DNA of 64,000 nucleotides from Aedes albopictus (GCF_035046485.1 NC_085138.1:429957265-430021264), one strand, 5' to 3'; positions 12,236-23,910 are shown, numbered from the stretch's first letter. Notes: generated from the sequence alone by a model not told the origin. Made by a program: numbers and translations.

Positions 12236-13060
12236 TAACCTCAATGATCCTACCTCTACATGCTGATGGAAACATTCAGTTTCTTAAGCGTATATTGAAA
12301 AATACAGCTACAGTTATATAGTAGGTCTCACTTGCCCTGGATTCTCACTTTCCGCGAAACACCCACTTACCCCGGGGACATTCGGAGATACATTTTCTAT
12401 GAAATAAGATTGATTTTTTTATGAAATTGCTGCAAATAAATGAAAATGCAAATAACTCTACTCCAGCGCAACTAAATATCGACGAGCCTATCATTTAACG
12501 ATCAGAAATAGCCCAGCCAAAGATCCGATTGTTCTGAAGTGCAAGAAAAATATCAAACTTTCTACATTCTTATACCCCTGTTGCCGCTATGCACACTTCC
12601 GTTGCATGTTTCCCGGATGAATTGAAATGATGGTGCAACGGCAAGTCCCACTCTCTGTACAAATAATGACGGCACTATGATTTATTCCATTCCAACCGGC
12701 GAGAAATTTATAAGAAAACTTGTTCTTTCACGGACATTTAGCAGACATTGCACATTGGTGACACTACTACCAGGGAAAAAAAACTTGGAATCAACATGAT
12801 AAGATTTCAATAGAACTGAACGAAAAACTTATTGGTTGAATCGCGCTAAAGAAGTCGAACAACACTAAAGTTCGATTTGTTCTTTGAATGTCCGGCATTG
12901 GTTAGGGGCTCGCAGGATGCCATTATGAAAGTTTTTTATTTAGATTGATCACTTTTTTATATTAACAATATTTTCATTTTTCTTTTTCCAGATACTGTAA
13001 ACTAGCAAGCTACTAAATCACTCCTCAAAGAGTTGCATCAGTATTTTCGTCGACTTTATA
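12236..13060. other. AT-rich stretch, nothing recognised
   Basis: No inverted repeats or domain-bearing frames were found. Confidence 0.4.
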
Positions 13061-13430
13061 TTTATTTAAACCACAAATCCTCCAAGAGGAGAAGTACAAC
13101 GCTGCTCATCTGTAGTTACAACTTTGCAAAACTGAAAAAGCCACGACCGGATTAAACTGATTTGGTGTGGTTTGAATATAAAGAGTGAAACCAGTTGCAG
13201 CACGAATAACAAGACAAATCACGCTAATAAAAGAGGAATCGTCCTACTTTGTCAAGTGGGTGAGGGCAACCACAGGACTTGTCCACCGCGCGAAGTCACA
13301 AAGTGAAACCCAGCTCAAAATCTCGGAGAATTTCACAGAAAACTGCGGTTTGAGAGAGAGTGTGCGGTCGGGTCGCCCACCATTGCTTTCTACACAAGAC
13401 TCAATATAATAAAAACAGATTTCACCAACC
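13061..13430 (+). pseudogene. Possible Tc1/mariner transposase N-terminal remnant
   Basis: A 74-codon frame at 13185-13409 ends with NFTENCGLRESVRSGRPPLL, which resembles the end of the helix-turn-helix region and the GRPR-like motif of Tc1/mariner transposases. No catalytic domain follows and the frame stops at once. The likeness is weak and rests on one motif. Confidence 0.25.
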
Positions 13431-13646
13431 ATGCGGATTAGCAGGCACGTAGATGTCAGTAGAATTGTCTTTCACGTGGCATTTGTCGCCATGGCAGGTA
13501 AGAAGACAATTTGGCTCCATACCGGAGGCGACATGATTATGATGTTTTGCAATTGCACTGCTAACACGGGATGGGCTGCTGGGTGTTTAGTGAAAAAAAT
13601 GTCTGAAAATGCACAGTAAAAAGCTTGGTAAAAACCAACGCGTTAA

Positions 13647-14311
13647 GGCGAAACTGGACGCATTTCCTCATTTTTTTAGTTTTCAATTTTTTATTAAATT
13701 GGGTTCTTTAGGGGTATCCAGATTATGCCAGAATCAGAATCTTCGCCTGAAAATTAGTCGAAATCCAAAATTCCATAATTTTTGGTGCCCGGAAAGTATT
13801 TTTAAAATGCATTTAAAGCTTGTATGGGGATTTTTTTTGTTTTCGGGGCGAACTGTCATTATATCGATTGAACTGTCATTCTATCCACAAAATTTTAAAC
13901 TGTTTCGTTTATTTAACCATCGAAACAAAGGAATTGGAACGCAATAAAATCATGTTATACTTAGAAAAATGAGCTTTTTCGATTAAGCTATAGAAAATAG
14001 CAATATTTTATTCACTAAACAACCCAATTACGAAGCAACATTTTCAAAATCGGTTCTCATACACAGTTAGAGGAAGGATCGAGCTATCACCTGGATTTTT
14101 TTTTTCAGGTGTAGAACTTTTACCAATTTTTCAAAAAACACGTTTTTTGATATTTTATTCAAAAATGGTGTTCTTAAAACTGAACAACATTTTTCACCTG
14201 AAAAAAAATCAGGAGATCTAATTGTGCACGAAAGCCGATTTTGAAAGTATTGCTTCGTTATCTAATAAAAAATCAAAAATCAAAAAGTGAGGAAATGCTT
14301 CCAGTTTCGCC
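13647..14311. mobile_element. TTAA-flanked MITE (piggyBac-like)
   Basis: Ends GGCGAAACTGGACGCATTTC (13647 onward) and GAAATGCTTCCAGTTTCGCC (to 14311) are inverted copies with one mismatch. TTAA lies directly outside both ends (13643-13646 and 14312-14315). A TTAA duplication is the hallmark of piggyBac-type transposition. The interior is AT-rich with no transposase. Confidence 0.8.
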
Positions 14312-14377
14312 TTAAGTGCCACATTTTCACAAAATAAAAAATCAGAGCAAAAAATGTTTTTTTTTTTTAAATTCTTC

Positions 14378-15365
14378 TACATCAAATCCTCTATTTAGGT
14401 AACGAGTCGGGACTGCCTAAATATAATTTTTACCTAAATGGATTCATTACCTAAATGGATTCAGTTTATTACCTAAATGGAGTTGGAAAGAAGTTTAAGA
14501 AGGGAAAGTTACTAGGTGATTTAAAGGAGGTCATGTGGAGTTTCAGATGGCTTTCAAGGAGTTTTAGGAGGAGAGGGGCTTCAGGGGCGTTTTGGGGGGT
14601 TTTGGAAGGTCTTAGATCAGAATAGTCATTCAAATGACTAGCTGGGCACGAAACACGAAAAACCCTGCAAAATTCCGCCAGACTGAAAAATTATTGAATG
14701 TTGGGTCAATTTTTACCGTATGTTGGGCCATTGTTGGACCAACATCGAACAATTGTTCGGTCTATGTTGGGTTTGGTGGCCAAAATAAAAACAGGTGAAT
14801 GATAGGTTGATGTCGGGTTTGACGTCATCAATGCTGGAGCTGATATCAATTGAATGATGGAAGGATGGTTGCTTATCTCAATTTCAGCTGAAAATGACGC
14901 TGGATACTGACACTTTTCTACACGCATGGAAGGGGGGGGGGGGGGGGGGTTTGTTTTTTTTTTATCTGTATTAACGAGATTTTTAGCCCTAGGCTAGTTC
15001 ATCTTGGGACCCACGCTTTACTTCCCTTCCGAAGGAAGAACTCACATTTTGCGAGTTTGTCGGGAGTGGGACTCGATCCCAGGTCCTCGGCGTGATAGTC
15101 AAGTGTTCTATCCATCACACTAGGTCCGCTCCACAAGGGGGGTGGGGTGATTAGGGGGTATATCTCAACATTGCAAACCCCCTCCCCTCCCCCCTCATCG
15201 CCTTAGTTCCACTTACTACTTCTTTCCCGTAAGCAAACCTTATACCTAATCTTAAGTACTCCAACTGATCTGAACACAAATTCCATTTAGGTAACGTTAC
15301 CTTAATAGAGGGACCTAAATAGATTTTACCTAAATGGATCATACCTAAATGGAGGTTTGAGTGTA
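14378..15365. mobile_element. TIR element with CCTAAATGGA repeats and a nested SINE
   Basis: The left end at 14378-14399 (ending CCTCTATTTAGG) and the right end at 15344-15365 (CCTAAATGGAGGTTTGAGTG) are inverted with few mismatches. Subterminal copies of TACCTAAATGG occur near both ends (14431-14485, 15286-15345). The interior holds a G homopolymer of about 19 bases near 14931-14949 and a nested SINE at 14954-15134. No transposase is present. Confidence 0.7.
14954..15134 (-). mobile_element. tRNA-derived SINE, second family
   Basis: On the minus strand it starts GTGGAGCGGACCTAGTGTGA, has A-box-like TAGTGTGATGGATAG and B-box-like CCTGGGATCGAGTCCCACTC, then a body ending GATGAACTAGCCTAGGGCT, AAAATCTCGTTAATACAGAT and poly-A. 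A 5'-truncated copy lies at 51770-51914 on the + strand. Its tail resembles the LINE-like tails at 5009-5075 and 49411-49468. Confidence 0.75.
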
Positions 15366-15521
15366 TCTTAAAATATGGGATCTTAAGAAAAGTGTGCCAA
15401 ATTTACATAGAGATCCAAGCAGTAGAAACAAAGATAAGTATAGAGTTTTGCCCCTCGCTCCCTTGTGGCCACGCATTGTAAACATGAATCATTACACGAT
15501 TATCTCGGAATCGTGTTTCTC

Positions 15522-15778
15522 CAAAAATATTGATGCGGTAACTATGATTGCGAAAACAGTTCTCAACCAATCTCAACATTTTTTTTAGTGTTCGCTGGTC
15601 ATACGTCGTGTCTTTGAATGATCAACATATTTAAAAATAACACTGTTATGATTTTAATTTTTTTTTAAATATGTTGATCGTTCAAGAACACGACGTATGA
15701 CCAGCGAACACTAAAAAAAATTGTTGAGATTGGTTGAGAACTGTTTTCGCAATCATAGTTACCGCATCAATGTTTTTG
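15522..15778. repeat. Near-perfect palindrome, arms of about 118 bp
   Basis: Arms 15522-15639 and 15660-15778 are inverted copies with a handful of mismatches (for example GTGTTCGCTGGTCATACGTC against GACGTATGACCAGCGAACAC). The loop is about 20 bp. There is no coding capacity. It could be a small foldback element or the product of an inverted duplication. Confidence 0.85.
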
Positions 15779-15970
15779 AAAAAAGTGATATTTTTGGGGA
15801 AAAAATCATCCTCTTTTGAAAAACATAACCATTTTTAATATGCCGATCGTTCAAGGCCTCTAGTAACGGTTTTGTTTTGGGTTTGTGCTTTCAGTTGTGC
15901 CATTGGACTGTAATCATAGTCACGGTAAACCCCTTTAAAGAAAACACATTTTACAAAAAACTTTGGTAAT

Positions 15971-17345
15971 TAGTACCGTCAAGGCGCCATTCACCGTGTG
16001 CCTTCGAATATTTTTTCATTATTTCAATATTATGATTGAATGATATGACAATTTCCCTTCAATTTCACCAATACAACACTAATGTATTGTTACCATGCCA
16101 TAACGCTCATTAGAAACATTTAAAAGTATCATTTTGACACTAAAGTGTGTTTACATGAAGTGGGTTTCTGCTCGTTCACTGCATTCATAGTGAAAAAACG
16201 AAAACTGCGCTAAGGTGATTTAAGCGATAAACTAAATGTAGTAACGTTTTTATTCCACCAAGAAGCAATTAAATTCACATATCAGGTATGTATTTTGCAT
16301 TACCGAAGTAAGTTTAACAAGAAAGTACGATTACTCGTACTTTTTAATTGAAACAAAAAGGCACGGTAAATGGGTACCCTAAAAACAAATATACTATATT
16401 AACTATATTAATATAGTATATTTGCTAAAAATCAATGGTCTCTATTCACCGTGCCCCATATTGTCCCATATATCTAGAAAAAATCGAAAATTTGAACATT
16501 CGTTTTTCTAATAAAATCTTGCAAGTTATTACTTGAAATGAATTTAAACGAAGAAAATTCCCTTGGCTGGGTTGTTTTGATCATTTTTAAACAAAGAAGA
16601 ATTAAATTTCTCTAACACGGTGAATGGTGACCTACCACGGAATTAGGCGACCCTCCCGAGCAAAGTCTGATAGCAAAATGAAAACAAATTTTGATGTTGT
16701 GATATTGCAAATTATGATAACTCAGGTTGTTGTCGTTTTGGTCGTTTTAACGGTTAAAACATCAAAAATGAGAGCAGAAAAATGTTCCCGTAACAGCAAG
16801 TTGAAAACAATTCCTGCTATCAGGGATAGCAAATTGATAACTGATTTTGCTATCAGTACGAAAAAATGGAAAAATCGTTAAATATAGAGTTTTTCGATTG
16901 ATATTAAATCCTAAATGCCATAAGATAACTACACTAATGGTATATTCCTGAAGTTATTGTACAAGATTGCCTAGAAGTTATGAAATAACTTAAAAACTTA
17001 TTTTTTTAAATAGTTTGAAGTGACAGCAAAACGAAATCTAAGGTTAAAATCAAATTTAGTCAAGACCAACTGATATCAAAATGTGATATCAATTTGCTGT
17101 TGAATACAAAGCGAGTTTTCGATTTGCTATCATTTTGTTGTCAGACTCTGCTCGGGCTACTACCCTTTACTAATTGTACTATATCACCAAATTTTGTGAA
17201 AAATTTTCTACTTCTGTGGATATTGCTTTAATTTTAACCTATAATGAAGGCAATTAAAAGCGGCACCAACAATGTTTATAAGACTGGTGTCAAATTTGCC
17301 CCGAATCTTCTTAGATCCACGGTGAATGGTGCCTTGACGGTACTA
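15971..17345. mobile_element. 1.37-kb non-autonomous TIR element, TA target
   Basis: TAGTACCGTCAAGGCGCCAT (15971 onward) is matched inverted at the right end, ATGGTGCCTTGACGGTACTA (to 17345), giving 28-bp TIRs with one mismatch. TA at each tip suggests a TA target duplication (Tc1/mariner-like). Extra internal copies of the CACGGTGAAT motif occur near 16444-16455 and 16616-16627. No transposase. A second element is nested at 16655-17156. Confidence 0.8.
16655..17156. mobile_element. 502-bp MITE nested in the 15971-17345 element
   Basis: CCCGAGCAAAGTCTGATAGC (16655 onward) and GTTGTCAGACTCTGCTCGGG (to 17156) form 26-bp TIRs with three mismatches. The interior is AT-rich, and its longest frame (from 16624) starts outside the element and has no domain. 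The target duplication is unclear. Confidence 0.75.
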
Positions 17346-19721
17346 TTTTTTCAATCCAATTCTAAGAAATCCTCTAAGATTTTTTTTAAATCCTTCACAA
17401 AGTACTACATGAATTGCTCTAGAAAGTACTCCAGAAATTCCTTCGAGATTTTCTCCAGAAATTTCTTCCTGGAAGTATTCCTGTATTATTTTTTTTTGGA
17501 AAAATTCCTGAAGAATCTCTCGAGGAATTTCTTCGGGAATTCTTGAAAGAAATCTTGGAGGTATTCCCAAAGAAATTCTTGGCGGATGTCTTGGAGGAAT
17601 TCCTGGAGGAATTGTTGTAAAATTTCTCGAAGGAATTCTTGAAGGAATTCATGGAGGGATTCCTGTAGATATTTTTGGAGGAATTTCTGAAAGATTTCCT
17701 GGAAGAATTCAAGAAGATATTTATTAAAAAAAATCCCTGGGGGAATCCCTAGAGAAGTTTATTAAGAATCCCTGGCCAACTTTTTGACCGAAGTATTGGA
17801 GCAGGTCTTGGAAAAAATATTATTTGAGTTCCTGAAGGAATACTTGAAAGAATTTCTGGAGAAACTCTTGGATTGATTTTTGGAGAAATTCTTAGCAAAA
17901 ATTTTAGAGAAATATTAGGAGGATTTTTTGGGAAAAAAAAAACTTTGGAGGAGCTCTTGGAGAAATTCCTGGTGAGATTTTTGGAGGAATTCTCAACAAC
18001 ATTCTTGGAGTAATTCCTGAGAAATTCTTGGAGGAATTTTTCGAAGAACTCTCGGAGCAAATCCAGCAGAAATCCCTAAAGGAATTCTCGGAGGAATCCC
18101 TAGGGTTGTCCAAGAAGTATTTTCTTAAGGAGTTTCTGGAAGTTTGCTGAAGAACCTTGGAGGGTGTTTTGGATGAATTGTTGAAGGAATTTCTTGAAAA
18201 AAAATCCTGGAAGTATTTTTGGCGAAATTCCAGAAAAGATTTTTGGAAGAATTCTTGGCAGAAGTCTTAAAAAATCCTTGATGAAATTCTTGGACAAATT
18301 CCTTGGGTATTCCCGAAGATATTGTAAGAGGAATTTCTGGAGTAACTTCTGGGACAATTTCAGGAGGATTTCCAGATATTCTGGTAGAGTCCCAAAAAGA
18401 TTGTTTAAAGGAATTCCTGAAGAAGTTCCCGGAGTAATTCCTGAAATAGTTCCTGGAGTAATTTCGGGAGGAATTATTGGCGGAATCTCTTGAAAAACTT
18501 TCGAAGGATTTTCTGGGGAAATCCCTGAAGAAATTCTCGGACGATTTCTTAGAGTAATCTCAGGAGTATTATCTACTAAAGCTTTCGTGAAGGATCCTGG
18601 AGGTATTCATGGAGAAATTTCTGGAGGAATTCTTTAAATGGTTATTTGATTCCTGAAGAAGTTTCTAAAGTAATTTCTGTAGGAATTCCTTGGAAAATTT
18701 CTTAACGAATGCCTGAAAGAAATTTCGGGGGAATCCCTGAAGTAAGTTTTGGAAGAAATTCTAGAAGATTTTCTACAGGTATCTGGAGGAATTCTTCGAG
18801 GAATTTCTGGAAAATTCCCAAAGGGATTATTGGAGGCATTCCTTGAGTAATACTCGGAGGAATTCTTGGATGAATGCTTGGAGAATTTCTTGGCAGAAGT
18901 CTTGGAGGACTTCCTGGAGAAATTCATGTGGAGGAAGGGATTCTTTGGGGAGTTATTTGCAGAATTAAGAAGGAATAACTGGATATATTCCTGGAATGAT
19001 TCTTGTAGGAATTTTCAATAGACTTCTTGGAAGAATTATTGGAAGAATTTTCGAGGAATTTCTTGAGAAAAACCTTGAGGAATTCTTGGAGGAATTATTG
19101 ACAGAAGTTCTTGGAGGAATACCTAGAGGGGGGTTATGAGGAATTCTTGGCGAAAGTCTTGGAAGTATTCCTGAAGGATTTTTGGAGGAGCTTTTGGAGG
19201 AATTTCTAAAGGAATTCTTGGTGGAATGCCAGGAGGGATTCATGTAGGCATCTCTGAAGAAATTTCTGAAGGATTTCCTAGAGAGTTTCCTTGAAAAATA
19301 TCTAAAAAAAATCCTCGAAAAATTCTCGGAGCAATCCCGAGATAAATTCTTGGAGTAATCCTTGATGTAATACCTGAAATAATTTTTGATGATTTCCTAG
19401 ATAAATTTTTAACCCGGCAGCGGTCGCGTGGTGTACTGAGTACACACACCTTGAAAAATGCACGCTTTTGGTACACAGCGTGAGCGTCGTGTCGCTGAGA
19501 GTGGCCGAAGACGCGATTGCTCGAGGGTTGATGGAATTCCTAGAGGAACTTTTCAAGAATTCCCGGATGAATTTTTGGAGTAATGCCAGGAATAATTTCT
19601 GTAGGATGTCACGGTGGATCCTGGAGGAATTCATGGAGGATTTTTGGAGGTATTCCTGGAGAAATTCCTGGAGGGGTTCTAGGAGAAAAATCTTGGCAGG
19701 AGTCTTGTAGTACAACAGAAT
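17346..19721. repeat. Degenerate 12-bp repeat array (GGAATTCCTGGA type)
   Basis: About 2.4 kb of variants of GGAATTCCTGGA / GGAATTCTTGAA, often in 24-bp pairs, rich in GAATTC. As the unit is a multiple of three, several frames stay open on both strands and give low-complexity serine/asparagine- or phenylalanine/leucine-rich frames; these are not genes. A 119-bp palindromic element interrupts it at 19411-19529. A second array of the same kind lies at 54110-56384 and resumes at 63894. Confidence 0.85.
19411..19529. mobile_element. 119-bp palindromic mini-element, copy 1
   Basis: It starts AACCCGGCAGCGGTCGCG and ends CGCGATTGCTCGAGGGTT, imperfect inverted copies. Internal palindromes include GTGTACTGAGTACAC. 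A second copy of exactly the same length is at 31941-32059. GC content is much higher than in the surroundings. It sits inside the 12-bp array, so it inserted after that array formed. Confidence 0.7.
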
Positions 19722-19935
19722 CGTGAAACAATTTTACTGATAGAGAAACAAGAGTTAGCCTGCGGACTTTGAACGTCTTAATTCCAGAGTAGTTTGGATG
19801 ATCTAGAAAATCACCAAGTCAATATAGAAAAGTTATTATAAATGCAATCGCATATTCGGCAAACATTCGCTTCAATGAAAATGTGCTGGGATATACAGAT
19901 TCTACGATCCATACTTCAAAATTATGAAAATTATT
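19722..19935 (-). repeat. Inverted relative of the 1690-2240 repeat
   Basis: On the minus strand this reads GATCATCCAAACTACTCTGG, AATTAAGACGTTCAAAGTCC and CTCTTGTTTCTCTATCAGT, matching the 1690-2240 family at moderate divergence, including its GCGAATG...CGC upstream part. Confidence 0.6.
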
Positions 19936-20269
19936 GGTTTATTATTAACTTTATCTCTGGTACTTAGATAGTTCAGTGTAGCAAAGATTGAGTTGCTGAC
20001 AACCATACATGCTCGAGGCATGACACTCGAGTTTGCAACTGCGTTGATACTAAACGTAGCAAAAACGAAGTTCATATGGCTAGCTTGGTACGACAGTATG
20101 ATTTTTAGACTTAAGCTGTACTGATTAGTATGGGTCTACTACACTTGATAATTGCTGTTCTTTTATCCAGAAGATTTTATGAGGTTCAACCTCATGTAAC
20201 ACTACACAGCTATTTAGGTAGGCATTGATTAACTGTGGAAGGACTGTTAATAAAATAATTAAAAAAAAA
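19936..20269. other. Non-coding spacer
   Basis: AT-rich, with no recognised element. Confidence 0.4.
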
Positions 20270-20482
20270 GACACTACCTTGTCTTCAACCAGAGGTTGTA
20301 CAGACTGAACAAGCACTAACATTAGACAACGGACAATACTCAGTAACACCCAGTGGCCCAGTGGAGAATTTTCCGTTTGACGAAAAGTATTCCCCGACTG
20401 GAGCGGGAATCGAACCCACACTCCGAAGCTTACGAAAGGCCTAGATGACTGACGCCTCTAGCCGCACGGCCCCGAAGCCCAC
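20270..20482 (-). mobile_element. Feilai-like SINE
   Basis: Full-length inverted copy of the 351-567 family. The minus strand begins GTGGGCTTCGGGGCCGTGCG with B box GTGTGGGTTCGATTCCCGC, body GGAGAATTTTCC (as complement), and end near GAAGACAAGG. Boxes are better preserved than in the first copy, but it is not a tRNA gene because the 3' acceptor half is missing. Confidence 0.85.
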
Positions 20483-20821
20483 AAAAGAAGACGAATTCTC
20501 ATTTCATGCAATAATTTTAATATGTCCAATCCATTTCGTATCCAACATTTTTTCCCCAACTTGTAGTAATAGATTATTCTTAGACATTGTACAAGCTCAA
20601 TAATTAATTCCGATGACACGGACAAGTTCAAAATAGACCACGATATAAATCTCAAGAATTACCCTAATTATGTCAACCGCTAAAACGGTAACTAAAATCC
20701 ATCAACTTGACATTTTTCAACCCGATTACAGTTGTCTTGTTCGGCACAAACCCCCACCTCAACACTCTGACTAACCACCATTTCTACCTTTTCTTCCTTC
20801 AATCTCATCCCACGGCGCCAG

Positions 20822-20957
20822 TGTCCGTAACACAGGTCACCACCGAGGACTGCGGCCAGGAGGAACTCGTCCAGTGTACCAAACCGCTACAAGTGCTCTC
20901 CGCTACCTCCGAGCTCTCGTTCGTCACGAAAAAGGAGGAACTGGATAAACTTTGCCC
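20822..20957 (+). CDS. Internal exon of an unnamed cysteine-rich protein gene
   Basis: The exon is bounded by a pyrimidine-rich tract and acceptor CGGCGCCAG on the left and donor GTAAGT on the right. It enters in phase 1 and leaves in phase 2. It encodes about 45 residues including TTEDCGQEELVQC and ELSFVTKKEELDKLC, with GC-rich third positions unlike the AT-rich flanks. The phase-2 donor (CC plus the next base) fits the exon at 46756, giving Pro and continuing as DLHAGLHC. Across both exons the cysteine spacing is C-x7-C-x25-C-x8-C-x7-C-x23-C, as expected for a disulfide-bonded secreted or ectodomain protein. I do not recognise a named family; DUF19-like secreted domains are only a loose comparison. 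The preceding exon is either upstream of this window or the out-of-order block at 28526. Confidence 0.72.
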
Positions 20958-21835
20958 GTAAGTAATTTATCGTAAAGCTTGTTTCCGTCTCGTTCCTCTC
21001 GTGGACCATCCATCCCACTATCGCCGCCTTGCTGCCCAATTCCTGCTAAAACCGAGAAAGCGTTGAAAATATATCTCATTACCATTTCATTGCGATTGTT
21101 TCTCGACCCAAAGAGTCTGGCCATTTTTTCTAAGTACCGTTTATGTTGTTTGCAAATACCTATAAGGAAAATGGTTGCTGTTCTACCGTCAAAAAAGTTT
21201 AATTTCATTCCACACCGCAGCAAAGCTTTATCGAGTAACTTCTGAAAGAATGGATGGGGAGGGGGGTTGCAATGTAACAGCAGATGCTTTCGGTTGGTTC
21301 GTGTTTTCGATCTACTAGTGCTGTCTGATGCAGAATTGTACACTATCCAGAAGCATTTAGATAGTTGTGGTCAATTCCCCCCGGTGGAGCAGTTTAGCTT
21401 CATCGCCAGTTTGGAGAATTTAGGGGAAGCATTTCACACCGGTGTATTCCATTCGTAGTGAGCAAATGGAAATAAATTTCAATCTAAATAAGCGCAGATG
21501 GCTGACCCAACCCAAAGCGTTGGCGTCGACATTGTTCAGTAATTATAAATGGGGAAAACTTTTCCAATTTGGTGCTTAGGATTTGTGAGGTAATTGAGTG
21601 AAACCTCTTAATCTGCTATAGGTTCTTTGCTGTAAAAACCATTTGAGGTTCAACCGAACCCGCGATACGATTCAATTGAGGTGAGTTATGAAACACAATT
21701 AGATAATTCTTGCAAAATATGAATTACCTTGATCTGTTTAAATTGTCCACCTCTTTTTCTTACTTCTGCTTCTCGTGTACGTCTCCACTATGGAAAAGTA
21801 TACTTAGCTTGATTTTCTTTGAGTACCTCGTTCAG
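20958..21835. other. Intronic or intergenic spacer
   Basis: Follows the GTAAGT donor at 20958. Contains modest-composition sequence with no repeat I could classify. A short frame at 20979-21245 has no domain. Confidence 0.4.
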
Positions 21836-22055
21836 CAAACGTGTTCACGGTCACCCACGAAGTCACCGACATCTACCTGCGGTTCTCTGCTGAATATTAT
21901 TTCGCAATTCTTTGTTTTGACTGGTCAACCAGGGGTGTAAAACTCAACCTCAACAGCACGGGTTTCTACCACAATCTCCAGGGCCAGGGGATCCTCAAGG
22001 ATATGTATTTCCCAGCAGTGATCGCCTTACAGGAAATCAGAGGATCGTTCAAGTA
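21836..22055 (+). CDS. Coding-like block of unknown identity
   Basis: After a possible acceptor (CCTCGTTCAG at about 21826-21835) one frame stays open to a TAG at 22054-22056. It encodes segments such as VFTVTHEVTDIYLRFSAEY and NLNSTGFYHNLQGQGILK, then DMYFPAVIALQEIRGSFK. Third codon positions are C/G-rich, unlike the flanks, suggesting real or recently coding sequence. The incoming phase would be 1. It cannot follow the 20822-20957 exon directly, since phase 2 entry here meets an early stop. I recognise no family. It may be a terminal exon of another transcript, a pseudogene fragment, or part of a transposon. Confidence 0.35.
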
Positions 22056-22103
22056 GCGAACGGGTTCAACGTCGCTAACTCTGTCACTCTGTTTTTGCTA
22101 ACT

Positions 22104-22290
22104 CATGGTTTCCCAAACTGTGGGTCGCAACCCCCCAGGAGGGGTCACCGGCCTTTATCCAGGGGGTCGCGACGGACAGTCGAATATTTTACTGTTACAG
22201 ACAACAAATGAGGGGATTTCTATGGTGGGTCGCGAAAAGTAAGTCTGCTGGCAAAGGGGGGTCATGCACCTGAAAGTTTGGGAACCTATG
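22104..22290. mobile_element. 187-bp hAT-like MITE
   Basis: Ends CATGGTTTCCCAAACT and AGTTTGGGAACCTATG are inverted with few mismatches, and the subterminal GGGTCGC / GCGACC motifs are typical of hAT-type non-autonomous elements. No intact 8-bp target duplication was found. Confidence 0.65.
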
Positions 22291-22695
22291 GAATGTTCGG
22301 TGTAATTGCTGTCGGGCCAAAGAAGTAGTCGCCAATGATTCTGGTGGTTATCTATGAAGCAGGGAGCCCATCCAAGGATTGGCACAGGCCCTTAGATCAG
22401 TCGTCTTTGCGGCCGAGGTAACACTTTACCACGGACCGACGGACTTGGTGTGAACGCAGCGGAGTATGACTGACAGTGTGCGTGCACGGTGTGGTGACAA
22501 CGTTGATAGGTGGCATTTAGTACAAAGCTCGCACCCGTTTGTTTTGTTGCATTGCTTCATACCGCTGTTTTATGGTTTTATTAGTCAGCGCCATAATTCT
22601 ATGACTCAGCGGCATGGTACTATGACTTGTAGTCAGGTTATCATGGAGCAACATATTTGATGATTTCATAACTTTTTCGTCATGTTTTGAGTTCC
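22291..22695. other. Non-coding stretch with short ATGACT-type repeats
   Basis: Contains a few copies of ATGACT(C/T)-rich motifs near 22597-22640 (CTATGACTCAGCGGCATGGT and following) but no clear element. Confidence 0.35.
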
Positions 22696-23190
22696 GGATT
22701 TTTACCCGTGTACCTAATATACCCATATAGAATGATTTATTAGCCTTAAACTCCATTAAACAACAGTCATTTTGAATTTTTGGACGCCATCTTAGGTTTT
22801 AGATCGCTTTCTTCGATATTCTGGCCGCCATTTTTTGGACTCCAGACATATTCTTCATCAAATATATACCCGTTTTCAATATTGCATGGTTTTGGAACCT
22901 AAAACTCGATTAAACAGTCGCTATTTTTAATTTGGAGCCGCCACCTGGATTTTTGATCGCCATCATGGATATCGTCATTTTTTAAATCCAGACATCTTCC
23001 CTATACAAAATATGCCATATTGCATCGTTTTAGATCCTAAAACTCCATTAAACAGCCGCCATTTTGGATTTTATGCCACAATCTTGGATATCCTGGTAAG
23101 CCGCAATCTTCAATTTTAGGCCGCAATCTTTGATATTCCGGTCGTCATTTTTGCACTCCTGACATCTTCCCAAGCATGTTCCGCATACCA
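22696..23190 (+). repeat. Satellite of about 145 bp, left part of a split array
   Basis: Diverged tandem units carry AAACTCCATTAAACAG, then GCCGCCATCTTGGAT-type and TTCTGGTCGCCATTTTTGGA segments, then ATACCCATATTGCATGGTTT. The ATTAAAC landmark recurs at about 22755, 22909 and 23047 (spacings of about 138-154). The array breaks off at 23190 within ...GCATACCA and resumes at 26722 with AAATATATACCC, the next bases of the same monomer. Confidence 0.8.
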
Positions 23191-23910
23191 CACAAGCAGC
23201 AAACAAGTCATAAAGAAGTGTCGACAGTGCAGGATTTTGGTTGTACAGGAGCTACAGTGTATCAAACAATTGCCCGTACAGCAATTTTTTGGTCAAAATA
23301 ATTTTTCATTCAAATGTTCATATCTTTTTTATACGTTAATCAAAAACGCTTTTGACCAATCATGAATCATATAACTAAGCTCTATTAATAAAATTTTGAG
23401 CGATATCGAATAAGTTGAAAGTTGAAAGTTATTGAACTTTTAGAAAAACTTATAAGATTTTTGTACTCGTTTTTTAAACATTATATCTCAGTTTGTTCTC
23501 GATGAAACTTTTTCAATTTTTTGTGTGTTACAGCTGATATCTAAGGTTTTCATATGCAGCTACTTTTGAGGTATAATATTCACTATAAAAATATGAAAAA
23601 TGTGCTTATGCAATCGACGATGTTTAAAAAATTACCTTATTTTGCACATATAATCTGCCAAACGTTTTCCACTAATAAAAGTGCATTAACTGAACGAAAA
23701 ATACATAGGACCTACTCTTCATATGTAGTTTAGTAGGTCCTGTATGAAAATATTGCATTAAGAGAGTTTAAAAACATTGAAAACACTTGGCACTTTTTTT
23801 GATCAAAATATGATAAATTTCCAAATGACACTCTGAACATATACAGATTTTTCATATTTTTTGTAGTGAATATAAAACCTCAAAAGAAGCTGCATATGAA
23901 AGCCTTAGGT

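Noticed and set aside
17244..19715. Many frames of 70-137 codons on both strands, rich in N, S, R, F
   Set aside because: Products of the degenerate 12-bp repeat, whose period keeps frames open; no domain, no splice context.
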